64,000 nt of DNA from the NCBI RefSeq assembly GCF_036227485.1, contig NZ_CP109479.1, forward strand, positions 2,852,001 through 2,916,000, read 5' to 3'. Origin of the DNA: Streptomyces sp. NBC_01451 (GTDB taxonomy: Bacteria > Actinomycetota > Actinomycetes > Streptomycetales > Streptomycetaceae). A model generated the notes under the pieces. The model was not told the origin of the DNA and made no database searches. It saw nothing but the letters and a program-made list of their open reading frames with translations. Shown one piece after another: positions 7,242-16,266 of this stretch (position 1 is its first letter; each line of letters starts with the position of its first letter). The position numbers and the translations under genes were made by a program.

Positions 7242-10138
7242 CTGCTTGCCTCCTCGACTGGTCCCCCCGTGGTTTCTTCGGCACGTGCCGGCTCTGCCGT
7301 ACGCGCCGTCCGCCCCGCCTGCTGCGCGATCTCCGCTTCCACGTCACGGTGCCCGTCGCGCGCGCCCCGGTGGAAGCCGCCGAGCCTGCGGCGCAGTGCC
7401 TCGGCGTCGACGGATCCCATCCGTGGTCTGGGCGGCGTGGCGGGCGCGGTGATTCTCGGGGTCCGCTTGGGCAGCCCCTTGTCGGTGACCGGTTCCTCCT
7501 CGACGCGCTCATGCGTGTCGGGGCCGATGGCGTAGGGGCCCGGGGTGGTGGTTTCGCTCGCGGTCGCGGACACGGCGTGGGTGTCGCGGTCGCTGTCACT
7601 GTCGGGAGCCGTGGGGACGGCCGGCTCGTGGGTGTCCTCGGCCGGGGGTTCCGGCACGAGCAGTTCCATGGTGATCTCGGACGCGGGCAGGGGCTCCGGC
7701 TCGTCCGCGTCCGCTTCGGCGTCGGCCTCCGCGTTCCGTACGGCCCGCTCCGCCAGCGCGATCATCGGGTCGGGTGCGTCGGCCGGGACCGGGGCGTCGG
7801 CCGGCCTCTCGCCCGGCTCGCCGTCGGGTTCCGGGTCCGGTTCCTCGGCCTCCGAACGCCCTTGCAGGACATTGGAGTTGACCTCGGCGTCGGCCCCGGG
7901 GAAGGAGAGTGCGGAACCGGCGAGCGTCGAGGTGGCCGACGGCGGTACGGCGGCCGGGTCCGGGGCCAGCAGCGCCTTCGGCAGGACGACGACCGCCGCG
8001 ACACCACCCTGCTTCTGCTCCCGCAGCTGCACCCGCACCCCGTGCCGGTGGGCGAGCCTCGCGACGACGTACAGCCCGAGGCCGATCCCGTCGGCGTCCT
8101 CGCTCTCGGCGGCCTCGCCCGTCTCCCCTGTCCCGTACGCGTCGTGCGGGACGTCCGGATCGAAGTCGGCGAGGCGGGAGTTGAGGCGGACCAGGCGGTC
8201 GGCGGTCATACCGATGCCCTCGTCCTGGACGGAGAGCATGATCTCGCCGCTCTCCAGGAGCCAGCCGGAGATCTCCACCGGAAGCTCGGGCGGGGTGAAC
8301 GAGGTGGCGTTCTCCAGGAGTTCGGCCAGCAGATGGCTGACGTCGTCGGCGGCGAACCCGGCGAGATGCGCGTGCGGCGGCAGCGCGGAGATGCGGACCC
8401 GCTCGTACCGCTCGATCTCGCTCACGGCGGCGCGGACCACGTCGACGAGCGGGACCGGACCCGCGTGCTGGTGGCCGTGTTCGGCGCCGGCGAGGACGAG
8501 GAGGTTCTCGCTGTGCCGGCGCATGACGGTGGCGAAGTGGTCGAGCTTGAAGAGGGTGGCGAGCCGGTCCGGGTCCTGCTCGCGCTCCTCCAGTCCCTCG
8601 ATGACGGCGAGTTGACGCTCGACCAGGCCGAGGGTGCGCAGCGCGAGGTTCACGAAGGTGCCGTGGATGCTGTGCCGGGTGCGCGTCAACTGGTCGGCTG
8701 CGTCGGCGAGTTCGGTGCGCAGTTCCTCGCGGGCGTCGGCCATCTTCTGGCGCTGGCCGACCAGGTGCTTGCGGTCGGACTCCAGGGTGGCGATGCGCTC
8801 GTGGACGGCGAGGGCACGGGCGTGCAGGGCGTTGACCGAGCGGACGACCTGGGCGAACTCGTCGTTGCGGCCGGTGAACCTGACCGGTTCCTCGGCGAGC
8901 GGGTCGGCTGCCCCGGCCAGCCGGGCGGTGCCCCGGCGCAGCACGGAGAGCGGTCGGGTGAGGGAGCGGGCCATGGCGGTGGCGATACCGACGGCGACCA
9001 GGAGGAGGGCGCCGAGGGCGGCGATCCGGATCTCCAGCACGGTGACGTCGTCGTCGCGGAGCTTGGTGAGGGCCTTGGTGCGGCGGTCGTAGAGGGAGGA
9101 CTCGACGCCGCGCATCAGTTCGAGGCGGGCGGAGACGGCCGCGTCGACGCCGCTGAGGCTGGTGGCGAGTTCGCTCGTGGACAGCGTGGGCTGGTCGGTG
9201 AGCGAGGCGAGGTACTTGTCGGCGCTGTCGACCTCGGGTCCGGTGACCGTGGAGTCGTAGCTGCCGACGGCGGCCTCGGGGGCGGTCTCGCGGAAGTCGG
9301 TGATCGCCGCGTCCGAGCGGAGCCGGGCCTGCTGGGCGGCGGCGCTGAGCGCGGCCCGGGTCCTGGCATCGGCCGGCGCGGTGACGGTCTGCTCGGACGA
9401 CAGCCCGGTGACCGGGTCGTACACGTTCTCGGTGGACGTCGGCACACTGAGCGCGGCGAGGAGGAGACCACGGGCGGCGGCGGCCTGCTGGACGGCGGAG
9501 TCGAGTTCGGCGAGGGCGTACGCGCCGGCGCCCGCGCGGGGCGGCTGCTTCTCGGCCAGCTGTTCGGCGAGACGGTGCAGCCCGGTGATGGCGGCGGAGT
9601 ACGCCTCGTGCGACTGGAGAGCGGTGCTCTTCCCGGTGAGCGCCTCCGTGCGCAGCGCCGCGATGGCGTCGAGGTCCGCGACCAGTGCGGCCGGGGTGTC
9701 GGGGTTCGCGCGCAGGTCGCCGACCTCCCGGTCGACGCGGGCGGCCCGCTGCTCGGAGGGCGCCTTGCCCTTGGGGCGGCCGGCGGCGATGTAGACGGTG
9801 GCCTCGTCGCGTTCGTCGGCGAGCGAGTGGGCGAGGGTCAGGGCGTCCTGGGTCTGCGTCGCGAGCGTCACCAGATCCTGCGAGTCGTGGAGCTGCGAGG
9901 AGGCCGCCACCACGGACGGGGCACCGGCTCCGGCGATCGCGGCGGCCACGACGGCGACGGCCACGATGAGCCGGTTGCGGACGTGGGCGGGACGACCCCG
10001 GCCCGCGGGATCGGTCGGGGCGTCACCGGTAGCGCCCCCTGCGGGAGCTGTCTGCCTGCCTGTGCGCCGAGGCCGCGTCTTCTGCACCGGTGCTCGCATT
10101 CCTGACTCGTGTGCCCATGGGCCCGGGTGACGATCCAT
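7238..10138 (-). CDS. cvnA: Conservon sensor histidine-kinase-like protein CvnA
   Basis: The 966-aa protein has a basic disordered N-terminus, a membrane helix (about 56-78), an extracytoplasmic helical sensor of about 290 residues resembling the nitrate/nitrite-sensing (NIT) domain, a second helix (about 370-392), a HAMP region, a dimerisation segment ending HSENLLVLAG, and a GHKL ATPase domain (N-box LLAELLENATSF near 610, DEGIGM, and a GIGLGLYVV G2 box near 685). The C-terminal 230 residues are acidic and disordered. The ATG at 10138 lies inside a 22-bp tandem repeat and lacks a ribosome site; an alternative ATG at 10099 would remove 13 residues. Confidence 0.92.
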   Translation of the reverse strand: MDRHPGPWAHESGMRAPVQKTRPRRTGRQTAPAGGATGDAPTDPAGRGRPAHVRNRLIVAVAVVAAAIAGAGAPSVVAASSQLHDSQDLVTLATQTQDALTLAHSLADERDEATVYIAAGRPKGKAPSEQRAARVDREVGDLRANPDTPAALVADLDAIAALRTEALTGKSTALQSHEAYSAAITGLHRLAEQLAEKQPPRAGAGAYALAELDSAVQQAAAARGLLLAALSVPTSTENVYDPVTGLSSEQTVTAPADARTRAALSAAAQQARLRSDAAITDFRETAPEAAVGSYDSTVTGPEVDSADKYLASLTDQPTLSTSELATSLSGVDAAVSARLELMRGVESSLYDRRTKALTKLRDDDVTVLEIRIAALGALLLVAVGIATAMARSLTRPLSVLRRGTARLAGAADPLAEEPVRFTGRNDEFAQVVRSVNALHARALAVHERIATLESDRKHLVGQRQKMADAREELRTELADAADQLTRTRHSIHGTFVNLALRTLGLVERQLAVIEGLEEREQDPDRLATLFKLDHFATVMRRHSENLLVLAGAEHGHQHAGPVPLVDVVRAAVSEIERYERVRISALPPHAHLAGFAADDVSHLLAELLENATSFTPPELPVEISGWLLESGEIMLSVQDEGIGMTADRLVRLNSRLADFDPDVPHDAYGTGETGEAAESEDADGIGLGLYVVARLAHRHGVRVQLREQKQGGVAAVVVLPKALLAPDPAAVPPSATSTLAGSALSFPGADAEVNSNVLQGRSEAEEPDPEPDGEPGERPADAPVPADAPDPMIALAERAVRNAEADAEADADEPEPLPASEITMELLVPEPPAEDTHEPAVPTAPDSDSDRDTHAVSATASETTTPGPYAIGPDTHERVEEEPVTDKGLPKRTPRITAPATPPRPRMGSVDAEALRRRLGGFHRGARDGHRDVEAEIAQQAGRTARTAEPARAEETTGGPVEEASS

Positions 10139-10161
10139 CGGGACCCGGATGACGATCCGTC
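10118..10161. repeat. 22-bp tandem direct repeat at the cvnA start
   Basis: Two adjacent 22-bp units (10118-10139 and 10140-10161) match at 18 of 22 positions; their shared core is TGACGATCC(A/G)TC. The first unit contains the proposed cvnA ATG. The 22-bp period is about two helical turns, as expected for paired regulator binding on one DNA face, but simple local duplication is an equally good explanation. Confidence 0.75.
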
Positions 10162-10538
10162 AACTGCACGGCCGCCCGGATGGTTCTGGCCTGCCGCTCA
10201 CCCGGTACGACTCCGGTTCTCCGGCACAGTCCGGCTCCCGACCCTCCCATGCCGACGGGCAGGGAGCGCGCGTCACCCGACCCGCCACTCAAAGGAGTGA
10301 ACATCAAGGAGTCAACATCGGCGGGGAGTTGGCGGCAAGTTCCTCCGGCCTGTGCACCCACCGTGACCGGCGGCCCGGTTGGACGTGGGCGGCGGGCTTT
10401 GACATTATCCGCTGTTACGTATTCACCGGGTGGATCATTCTCCCCCAAAACAGGCGTCTGACCAGCGAGTACACGTTGTTCGGACGATTGTTGCCAGCCT
10501 TTCGGGAAGCTTGTGAAGGGCTCGTGCAGACTGGCCGG
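10139..10538. other. Divergent intergenic region between cvnA and the PP2C gene
   Basis: This 400-bp gene-free stretch contains the second unit of the 22-bp repeat, a 14-bp tandem repeat at 10292-10319, and a relatively AT-rich segment with TTGACA at 10399-10404 that could be a -35 box, although no clear -10 hexamer follows at 16-18 bp. I see no convincing small gene: the reading frames here lack ribosome sites and coding bias. Confidence 0.6.
10292..10319. repeat. 14-bp tandem repeat containing AAGGAG
   Basis: Units 10292-10305 and 10306-10319 are identical at 13 of 14 positions (AAGGAGTGAACATC and AAGGAGTCAACATC). Each begins with a ribosome-site-like AAGGAG, yet no ATG, GTG or TTG follows at a suitable distance, so neither obviously starts a gene. 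It may be an operator pair or a local duplication. Confidence 0.7.
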
Positions 10539-11330
10539 ATGCGCACTGAACTCGTCACGGAGCCCGGCGATCCGGCCCGCCCCAATGAGGACTTCGCGGC
10601 GATCGGACTCCCCGCCTCCGGGCAGGGCGGTTCGCTCGTCCTGCTGGACGGGGTGACTCCCCCCGGCTCCGGAACGGGTTGTCTGCATTCCGTCCCCTGG
10701 TACACGGCCCGGCTCGGCGGCGCACTGACCGAACTGTCTGTTTCACGGCGGGATATGCCCCTCACCGAGGTCCTGGCGGCCGCGATCTCCCGCACCGCCG
10801 GGGCCCACAGGCAAACCTGTGACCTTTCTCACCCACGCACCCCGCAGGCGACCGTGGTTCTGGCCCGCTGGTCACCGGCCGCCGTCGAGCACCTGGTCCT
10901 GTCCGACTCGGCCCTGCTGACCGAGTCCCCGGACGGCACGGTCACCGCGCACCTGGACGACCGCCTGTCCCTCGTCCCCCGCGCCTCCCTGGTCACGGAC
11001 GCGATCGCCGACGCGACGGTACGCAACAGGGAGGGCGGCTTCTTCACGGCGGCGGCCGATCCGTCGGTGGCGTCCCGCGCGGTGACGGGTTCACTCCCGC
11101 GCGCCGAGGTCCGCGCCCTGGCCGCCCTGACGGACGGCGCGACCCGCTGGGTGGAGAGGTTCACCGAGGGCGACTGGACGGCCTGCTTCACCGCCGTACG
11201 CAAGGAGGGCCCGGCGGCGCTGGTGAACCGCGTACGGGAGCTGGAACGGGCGGACGCGGACGGGGGCCGGCCGCGCCTGGGCCGCAGCAAGACGCACGAC
11301 GACGCGACGGTCGTGTACGTGGAGCTGTGA
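10539..11330 (+). CDS. PP2C-type protein phosphatase domain protein
   Basis: Predicted 263 aa. In order I see PP2C-like metal-site motifs: RPNED (near residue 16), LLDGV (near 37), LSDSALL in the position of the GDS motif (about 128), LTDGATRW in the position of the DGxxD motif (about 199) and HDDATVV near the C-terminus. These are the aspartates that bind Mn/Mg in PPM/PP2C Ser/Thr phosphatases, so catalytic activity is plausible although the fold is short. The ATG is preceded by CAGACT at 6 nt with no ribosome site, suggesting a leaderless mRNA. The target is unknown. Confidence 0.72.
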   Translation: MRTELVTEPGDPARPNEDFAAIGLPASGQGGSLVLLDGVTPPGSGTGCLHSVPWYTARLGGALTELSVSRRDMPLTEVLAAAISRTAGAHRQTCDLSHPRTPQATVVLARWSPAAVEHLVLSDSALLTESPDGTVTAHLDDRLSLVPRASLVTDAIADATVRNREGGFFTAAADPSVASRAVTGSLPRAEVRALAALTDGATRWVERFTEGDWTACFTAVRKEGPAALVNRVRELERADADGGRPRLGRSKTHDDATVVYVEL

Positions 11331-11364
11331 CGGCCGGGAACCACTGACCGCCGGTGCGGCGGGC

Positions 11365-11868
11365 CTACTTCTCCATGCCGACGTTGAGCTGGTGCAGCAG
11401 CCGGGCCAGTTCGGCCACCTCGACACGGTCCCAGGCGGCCAGCTTGCGCACGTACCGCTCCCGTCGCGCCTCCCGGACGCTACGGAAACGGACCCGGCCC
11501 TCGTCCGTGAGGTGGACGAGCCAGGCACGTCCGTCGGCCGGGTCCGGCTCGCGGGCGATCAGGCCCAGCTCCTCCAGCGCGCGCAGCTGACGGGACATGG
11601 TGGCCTTGCCGACACCGATGTAGGCCGCGAGCTCGGTGGCACGCTGACGCCCGCACTCGTCGAGCCGCACCAGCAGCCCGTACGCCGACGACTCCAGGTC
11701 GGGGTGGACCTCGCGGGCCATCTCCCCGGAGTTGGCCCGGGCACGCCGCAGGAACACCGTCAACTCGCGCTCCAGGGCGAGGAACTCCCGCTCGACCCCG
11801 CGCCCGGACATCGCGGACTCGACACGCCGCCCGCCGAGGTTCCCCTCGCCGTTCCCGTCCTCGTGCAC
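11365..11868 (-). CDS. MarR family transcriptional regulator
   Basis: Predicted 167 aa from a GTG at 11868 with AGGGG about 9 nt upstream; a longer frame to 11916 lacks this signal. The winged-helix domain runs over about residues 45-125 with RATELAAYIGVGKATMSRQL as the recognition region and the DPADGRAWLVHLTDEG wing typical of MarR proteins. The ligand and targets are unknown. It lies downstream of lon on the same strand but about 200 bp away, so it probably has its own promoter. Confidence 0.88.
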   Translation of the reverse strand: MHEDGNGEGNLGGRRVESAMSGRGVEREFLALERELTVFLRRARANSGEMAREVHPDLESSAYGLLVRLDECGRQRATELAAYIGVGKATMSRQLRALEELGLIAREPDPADGRAWLVHLTDEGRVRFRSVREARRERYVRKLAAWDRVEVAELARLLHQLNVGMEK

Positions 11869-12009
11869 GTCAGCACCCCTGATCCGGTTTCGCCGCTCTG
11901 AAGATTTCCGCCACACACCGCCGTTGCCGCAGCTCGGACAGTATTTCGCAGGCCAGGAGCAACGACGTCACCCAGGTCCCCCCGCAGGCCCCGGGCACGG
12001 GTACGGGAA

Positions 12010-12044
12010 GGCCCGGACCCCCCTTCCTTCCGGGGACCCGGGCC
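12010..12044 (-). terminator. Imperfect GC-rich hairpin downstream of lon
   Basis: GGCCCGG at 12010-12016 pairs with CCGGGCC at 12038-12044, with further C/G pairing toward the loop. It sits about 20 bp after the lon stop on the lon strand and is a plausible terminator, but it lacks a U-tract. Confidence 0.45.
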
Positions 12045-12065
12045 CTCGCCGACCGGCAGCGTCCG

Positions 12066-14489
12066 TCACGCCGCTGCCGGAACCCTCACCTCCGCCGGGT
12101 TCTGAGCCGGGGTGAGCGCCAGTTCGAGGACCTGGCGGACGTCCGTGACGGCATGGACGTCGAGCTTCTCCAGGACCTCGGCCGGGACGTCGTCCAGGTC
12201 GGCCTCGTTGCGCTTCGGGATGATCACGGTGGTGACGCCGGCCCGGTGCGCGGCGAGCAGCTTCTGCTTCACACCGCCGATGGGCAGCACCCGTCCGGTC
12301 AGCGAGACCTCGCCGGTCATGGCGACGTCCGTCCGGACGAGCCGTCCGCTGAGCAGCGAGGCGAGGGCGGTCGTCATGGTGACGCCCGCGCTCGGACCGT
12401 CCTTGGGCACGGCACCCGCCGGGAAGTGGATGTGCACGCCCCGGTCCTTCAGGTCGCCCACGGGCAGTTCCAGTTCGGCGCCGTGCGAGCGCAGGAAGGA
12501 GAGCGCGATCTGCGCGGACTCCTTCATGACGTCGCCGAGCTGCCCGGTGAGGGTCAGTCCGGCGGCGCCGGTCTCCGGATCGGCGAGCGACGCCTCGACG
12601 TAGAGGACGTCACCCCCGGCCCCGGTGACCGCGAGCCCGGTCGCCACGCCCGGTACGGCGGTGCGCCGCTCGGCCGGGTCGGTGGCGGACTCGGGCACGT
12701 GGTGGGGCCGCCCGATGAGGCCGCGCAGGTCGTCCTCCGTGACGGTGAACGGCAGCTTGCGCTCACCGAGTTCGTGCTGTGCGGCGACCTTGCGCAGCAG
12801 CCGCGCGATGGACCGCTCCAGGTTCCGGACCCCGGCCTCCCGGGTGTACTCGCCGGCCAGCTTGCGCAACGCGCCCTCGTCGAGGGCGACTTCGGCGCCT
12901 TCCAGGCCGGCCCGCTCCAACTGCCGGGGCAGCAGGTGGTCCCGGGCGATGACGACCTTCTCGTCCTCCGTGTAGCCGTCCAGCCGGACGAGTTCCATCC
13001 GGTCGAGCAGGGCCTCGGGGATGGCCTCCAGGACATTCGCGGTGGCGAGGAACACCACGTCGCTCAGGTCGAGTTCGACTTCGAGGTAGTGGTCGCGGAA
13101 GGTGTGGTTCTGCGCCGGGTCGAGGACTTCGAGCAGGGCCGCGGCCGGGTCGCCCCGGAAGTCGGAGCCGACCTTGTCGATCTCGTCGAGGAGGACGACG
13201 GGGTTCATCGACCCGGCCTCCTTGATGGCCCGCACGATGCGCCCGGGCAGCGCGCCGACATACGTACGCCGGTGCCCGCGGATCTCGGCCTCGTCCCTGA
13301 CCCCGCCCAGCGCCACGCGGACGAACTTCCGCCCCATGGCGTGCGCGACGGACTCACCCAGGCTGGTCTTGCCGACCCCGGGCGGCCCGACGAGGGCGAG
13401 CACGGCGCCACCACGACGCCCGCCGACAACACCCAGCCCGCGCTCGGCACGCCGCTTGCGCACGGCGAGGTACTCGGTGATGCGCTCCTTCACGTCCTCC
13501 AGCCCCGCGTGCTCGGCGTCGAGCACGGCCTGGGCGCCCTGGATGTCGTAGGAGTCCTCGGTCCGCTCGTTCCACGGCAGTTCGAGAACGGTGTCGAGCC
13601 AGGTCCGGATCCAGCCGCCTTCGGGTGACTGCTCGGAGGACCGCTCCAGCTTGTCGACCTCCTTGAGAGCCGCCTCGCGCACGTTCTCGGGCAGATCGGC
13701 GGCCTCGACGCGGGTCCGGTAGTCGTCGGACTCCTCGCCGTCCCGCTCGCCGTTGATCTCGCGCAGCTCCTTGCGTACGGCTTCCAGCTGCTTGCGCAGC
13801 AGGAACTCCCGCTGCTGCTTGTCGACGCCCTCCTGGACGTCCTTCGCGATGGTCTCGGCCACGTCCTGCTCGGCGAGGTGGTCGCGCAGCTGCTGGGTGG
13901 CGAGCTTCAGCCGGGCCACCGGGTCGGTGGTCTCCAGCAGTTCGATCTTCTGGTCGGTGCTGAGGAAGGGCGAGTAACCGGAATTGTCGGCAAGGGCGGA
14001 GACGTCGTCGATGGCCTGTACGCGGTCGACGACCTGCCAGGCGCCGCGCTTGCGCAGCCAGGCGGTCGCGAGAGCCTTGTACTCCTTGGCAAGTTCGGTG
14101 ACGTGACCGGGCACGGGGTCCGGCACGGTCTCGTCGATCCGCGTCCCCTCGACCCACAGCGCGGCCCCCGGGCCGGTGGTCCCGGCGCCGATCCGCACCC
14201 GTCCCCGGGCCCGGATGAGGGCGCCCGGATCCCCGTCGGCCAGCCGGCCGACCTGCTCGACGGTACCGAGCACACCGGTGCCCGGGTACGTCCCGTCGAT
14301 GCGCGGCACGAGCAGAACCCTGGGCTTGCCGGGCTCGGTGCGGGCGGCGGCCTGGGCGGCCTCCACCGCGGCACGCACCTCGGCGTCGTTCAGGTCCAGC
14401 GGAACAACCATGCCGGGCAGCACGACCTCGTCGTCGAGCGGCAGCACGGGCAGCGTGAGCGGTGTGAACGCCGTGGACTCAGTAGCCAT
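12066..14489 (-). CDS. lon: ATP-dependent Lon protease
   Basis: Predicted 807 aa, full length for LonA. It has an N-terminal substrate-binding domain (about 1-200), coiled coil (about 200-270), an AAA+ ATPase with Walker A GPPGVGKTS (K374), and a C-terminal protease with the Ser-Lys dyad: S700 in KDGPSAGV and K743 in KQKLLAAHR. Lon degrades misfolded and regulatory proteins in the cytoplasm. The ATG at 14489 has GGGGAG 5 nt upstream; a longer in-frame start at 14510 lacks one. An HspR-type operator lies just upstream, fitting the known heat-shock control of Streptomyces lon. Confidence 0.97.
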   Translation of the reverse strand: MATESTAFTPLTLPVLPLDDEVVLPGMVVPLDLNDAEVRAAVEAAQAAARTEPGKPRVLLVPRIDGTYPGTGVLGTVEQVGRLADGDPGALIRARGRVRIGAGTTGPGAALWVEGTRIDETVPDPVPGHVTELAKEYKALATAWLRKRGAWQVVDRVQAIDDVSALADNSGYSPFLSTDQKIELLETTDPVARLKLATQQLRDHLAEQDVAETIAKDVQEGVDKQQREFLLRKQLEAVRKELREINGERDGEESDDYRTRVEAADLPENVREAALKEVDKLERSSEQSPEGGWIRTWLDTVLELPWNERTEDSYDIQGAQAVLDAEHAGLEDVKERITEYLAVRKRRAERGLGVVGGRRGGAVLALVGPPGVGKTSLGESVAHAMGRKFVRVALGGVRDEAEIRGHRRTYVGALPGRIVRAIKEAGSMNPVVLLDEIDKVGSDFRGDPAAALLEVLDPAQNHTFRDHYLEVELDLSDVVFLATANVLEAIPEALLDRMELVRLDGYTEDEKVVIARDHLLPRQLERAGLEGAEVALDEGALRKLAGEYTREAGVRNLERSIARLLRKVAAQHELGERKLPFTVTEDDLRGLIGRPHHVPESATDPAERRTAVPGVATGLAVTGAGGDVLYVEASLADPETGAAGLTLTGQLGDVMKESAQIALSFLRSHGAELELPVGDLKDRGVHIHFPAGAVPKDGPSAGVTMTTALASLLSGRLVRTDVAMTGEVSLTGRVLPIGGVKQKLLAAHRAGVTTVIIPKRNEADLDDVPAEVLEKLDVHAVTDVRQVLELALTPAQNPAEVRVPAAA

Positions 14490-14504
14490 GATCTCCCCTT
14501 CGGC

Positions 14505-14531
14505 ACTCAAGTTGAGCTATGCCGACTCAAT
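14505..14531 (-). promoter_or_regulatory. HspR operator (HAIR) upstream of lon
   Basis: GTTGAGC-N7-ACTCAAT at 14511-14531 fits the HAIR consensus CTTGAGT-N7-ACTCAAG in its central TTGAG/CTCAA arms, and an extra half-site ACTCAAG lies at 14505-14511. It is 16-42 bp before the lon start codon. HspR repression of lon is established in Streptomyces; binding at this copy is inferred from sequence. Confidence 0.85.
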
Positions 14532-14622
14532 GCACGGCGGAGGCCGATTGTTCCCCGGTCCGTGTTCGCCGTGAGCGATCACCTCTGCCGCGACGACCGG
14601 ACCTGCGCATACAGTCTCGTAC

Positions 14623-14636
14623 GTAATACTCATTAC
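14623..14636 (+). promoter_or_regulatory. GTAAT-N4-ATTAC dyad over the acetyltransferase promoter
   Basis: A perfect 5-bp inverted repeat overlaps TAATAC (14624-14629), a good -10 hexamer about 40 bp before the GNAT start. The position suggests a repressor operator. The binding protein is unknown. Confidence 0.5.
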
Positions 14637-14666
14637 TGAACTTCAACCATTACCTCGGGAGTTGGC

Positions 14667-15323
14667 GTGGACGGAACCGTGCGGGCCTGGGTCGACGGCT
14701 GGGTGGTCTCGCGCGGGGCGTCGCCGCCGTTGGTCGAGCCCTGGGGATACACGATCGACGTGGGCACGGCCGAGCACGTCACCCGGCACGTCCTCGACGC
14801 GGTGAACGACGGCGTCGAGGAGCGGACCGTCCGGAAAGTGGCCGACGCGGTGACCGGGGAAGGCGTGTGGCTCAAGGTCTTCGCCGACCCGGCGACGGTC
14901 GGCGGGTGGCTCGGCGAGGGCTGGTGGGTCGCCCCCGATCCGGGTTACCTGATGTCGGCCCCCCTGACCGCCGCGGCACCCCCGGCCGTCCCGGACGGCT
15001 ACCGGGCCCGCGTGTGGACGCGCGGCGGGGTGACCCGCGTCCTGCTCACGGCACCCGACGGCTCCTGGGCGGCCCGCGGCCAGCTCGCCCCGACGGGCCG
15101 TACAGCGGTCGTCGACCAGGTGGCGACCTCCCCCGCGCACCAGCGCCGGGGACTCGGCTCGTTCGTGATGCGCACGCTGGCCCAGGAGGCCGTCGCACAG
15201 GGCGCGGAGAGAGGCGTACTGGCCGGAACACCGGACGGACGGGCGCTGTACGAGGCGCTGGGCTGGCGGGCCGAGGCGCTTCTGACGAGCGCGAAGTTCA
15301 TGGGGACGGGCGCCGGACGTTAA
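14667..15323 (+). CDS. GNAT family N-acetyltransferase
   Basis: A 218-aa protein with a C-terminal GNAT core (about residues 110-215). The acetyl-CoA pyrophosphate loop is HQRRGLGSFVM near residue 160, preceded by the VDQVATSPA strand and followed by GTPDGRALYEALGW. The N-terminal 100 residues resemble the N-terminal half of double-GNAT proteins but lack the CoA loop. The GTG start follows CGGGAG. It is divergent from lon and overlaps the convergent rhomboid-like gene by 4 bp. The substrate is unknown. Confidence 0.85.
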   Translation: MDGTVRAWVDGWVVSRGASPPLVEPWGYTIDVGTAEHVTRHVLDAVNDGVEERTVRKVADAVTGEGVWLKVFADPATVGGWLGEGWWVAPDPGYLMSAPLTAAAPPAVPDGYRARVWTRGGVTRVLLTAPDGSWAARGQLAPTGRTAVVDQVATSPAHQRRGLGSFVMRTLAQEAVAQGAERGVLAGTPDGRALYEALGWRAEALLTSAKFMGTGAGR

Positions 15324-16117
15324 AGATCAAGCCGGGCCGGCCTCCGCCGTCGCCGCACCCAGGGCCAGGTGGCGACGCCGATGGCCAGCGCCGTCACATG
15401 CCCCCAGTTGGTCATCGGATCGGTGTAGGCGATCAGGTCCCGCACCAGCGTCCCGCCGAACACCAGCAGCAACGGCCACCCCAGCCAGGGCCTCAGCAGG
15501 CCCGCCAGCGCCCCCGCACTCGCCGCGACCCCGAAACTGATCCCGTAGTCGAGCCGGTGAAGGGAACTCACGGGCAGCCACCCCACCAGCACCGCGAGCC
15601 CCACCGGCACCTCGGTCGCGAGGGTGGCCAGCACATGCCCCAGTGCGAACACCCCTGCGGTACGCAGCCCGCCGATCCGCCGCTCCAGCGCGGTCAGCAC
15701 GAGGAGGAAGAGCACGGCGTACGGCGATGTCACGCCACCCACGACCCACAGCGCGCTGGCGACCAGCACGAACACGGGGGTCCGCAGGAGATGGGCGACA
15801 TCGGTGCTGGAGCCCTGGTGGAGGGCGTGCACGAGGGCGGGGTCGGCGTGCTCGGCGACGAAGGCCGTGACCAGGAGGACCGCCGCGAACGTGAGGGTGA
15901 ACGGGGTTCCGGTGGGAGTGGGGAGGAGGCGCCAGGGACGGAGGACCCGCCTCCCGGGGGCAGCCCCCTCGGGCGCCGCGGGCCGCACGGGCACGGCTTC
16001 CACCGGTCCTCGCTGCCTCGGCATCCCGTCCAGCAGCCGTACGCCCTCCGCGACGGGCGCGTCCGGGGGCGCCGACGGACCCGCCGTCACATCACCCTTC
16101 GCATCGACCCGTTCCAC
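15320..16117 (-). CDS. Rhomboid-like membrane protein
   Basis: Predicted 265 aa from a GTG at 16117 with GGAGAG 7 nt upstream; an ATG at 16165 is in frame but has no ribosome site. It has about five or six membrane segments after a Pro/Ala-rich N-terminus. The helix with YGISFGVAAS resembles the rhomboid GxSG serine motif (here G-I-S-F), and a later NWGHVTALAIG resembles the catalytic histidine helix. It may be an active intramembrane protease or an inactive rhomboid-like protein; the altered GxSF motif leaves this open. Confidence 0.75.
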   Translation of the reverse strand: MERVDAKGDVTAGPSAPPDAPVAEGVRLLDGMPRQRGPVEAVPVRPAAPEGAAPGRRVLRPWRLLPTPTGTPFTLTFAAVLLVTAFVAEHADPALVHALHQGSSTDVAHLLRTPVFVLVASALWVVGGVTSPYAVLFLLVLTALERRIGGLRTAGVFALGHVLATLATEVPVGLAVLVGWLPVSSLHRLDYGISFGVAASAGALAGLLRPWLGWPLLLVFGGTLVRDLIAYTDPMTNWGHVTALAIGVATWPWVRRRRRPARLDL

Positions 16118-16266
16118 GGTGAGGCTCTCCTTCCGTTTCGCCCCACCCTTCGCCTCCACCCGCACGGTTGTCTGTGACCCGCACCACGCCTCGGCCGATT
16201 CACAGCAATCCGACAGGCCTCATAAAGGCCGCGCTCATTCGAGGCGCACTGCGCCAAGATGTCCCC

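Noticed and set aside
14490..14510. Longer Lon start at 14510
   Set aside because: The 14489 ATG has an ideal GGGGAG site; the longer start would place coding sequence over the HAIR half-site.
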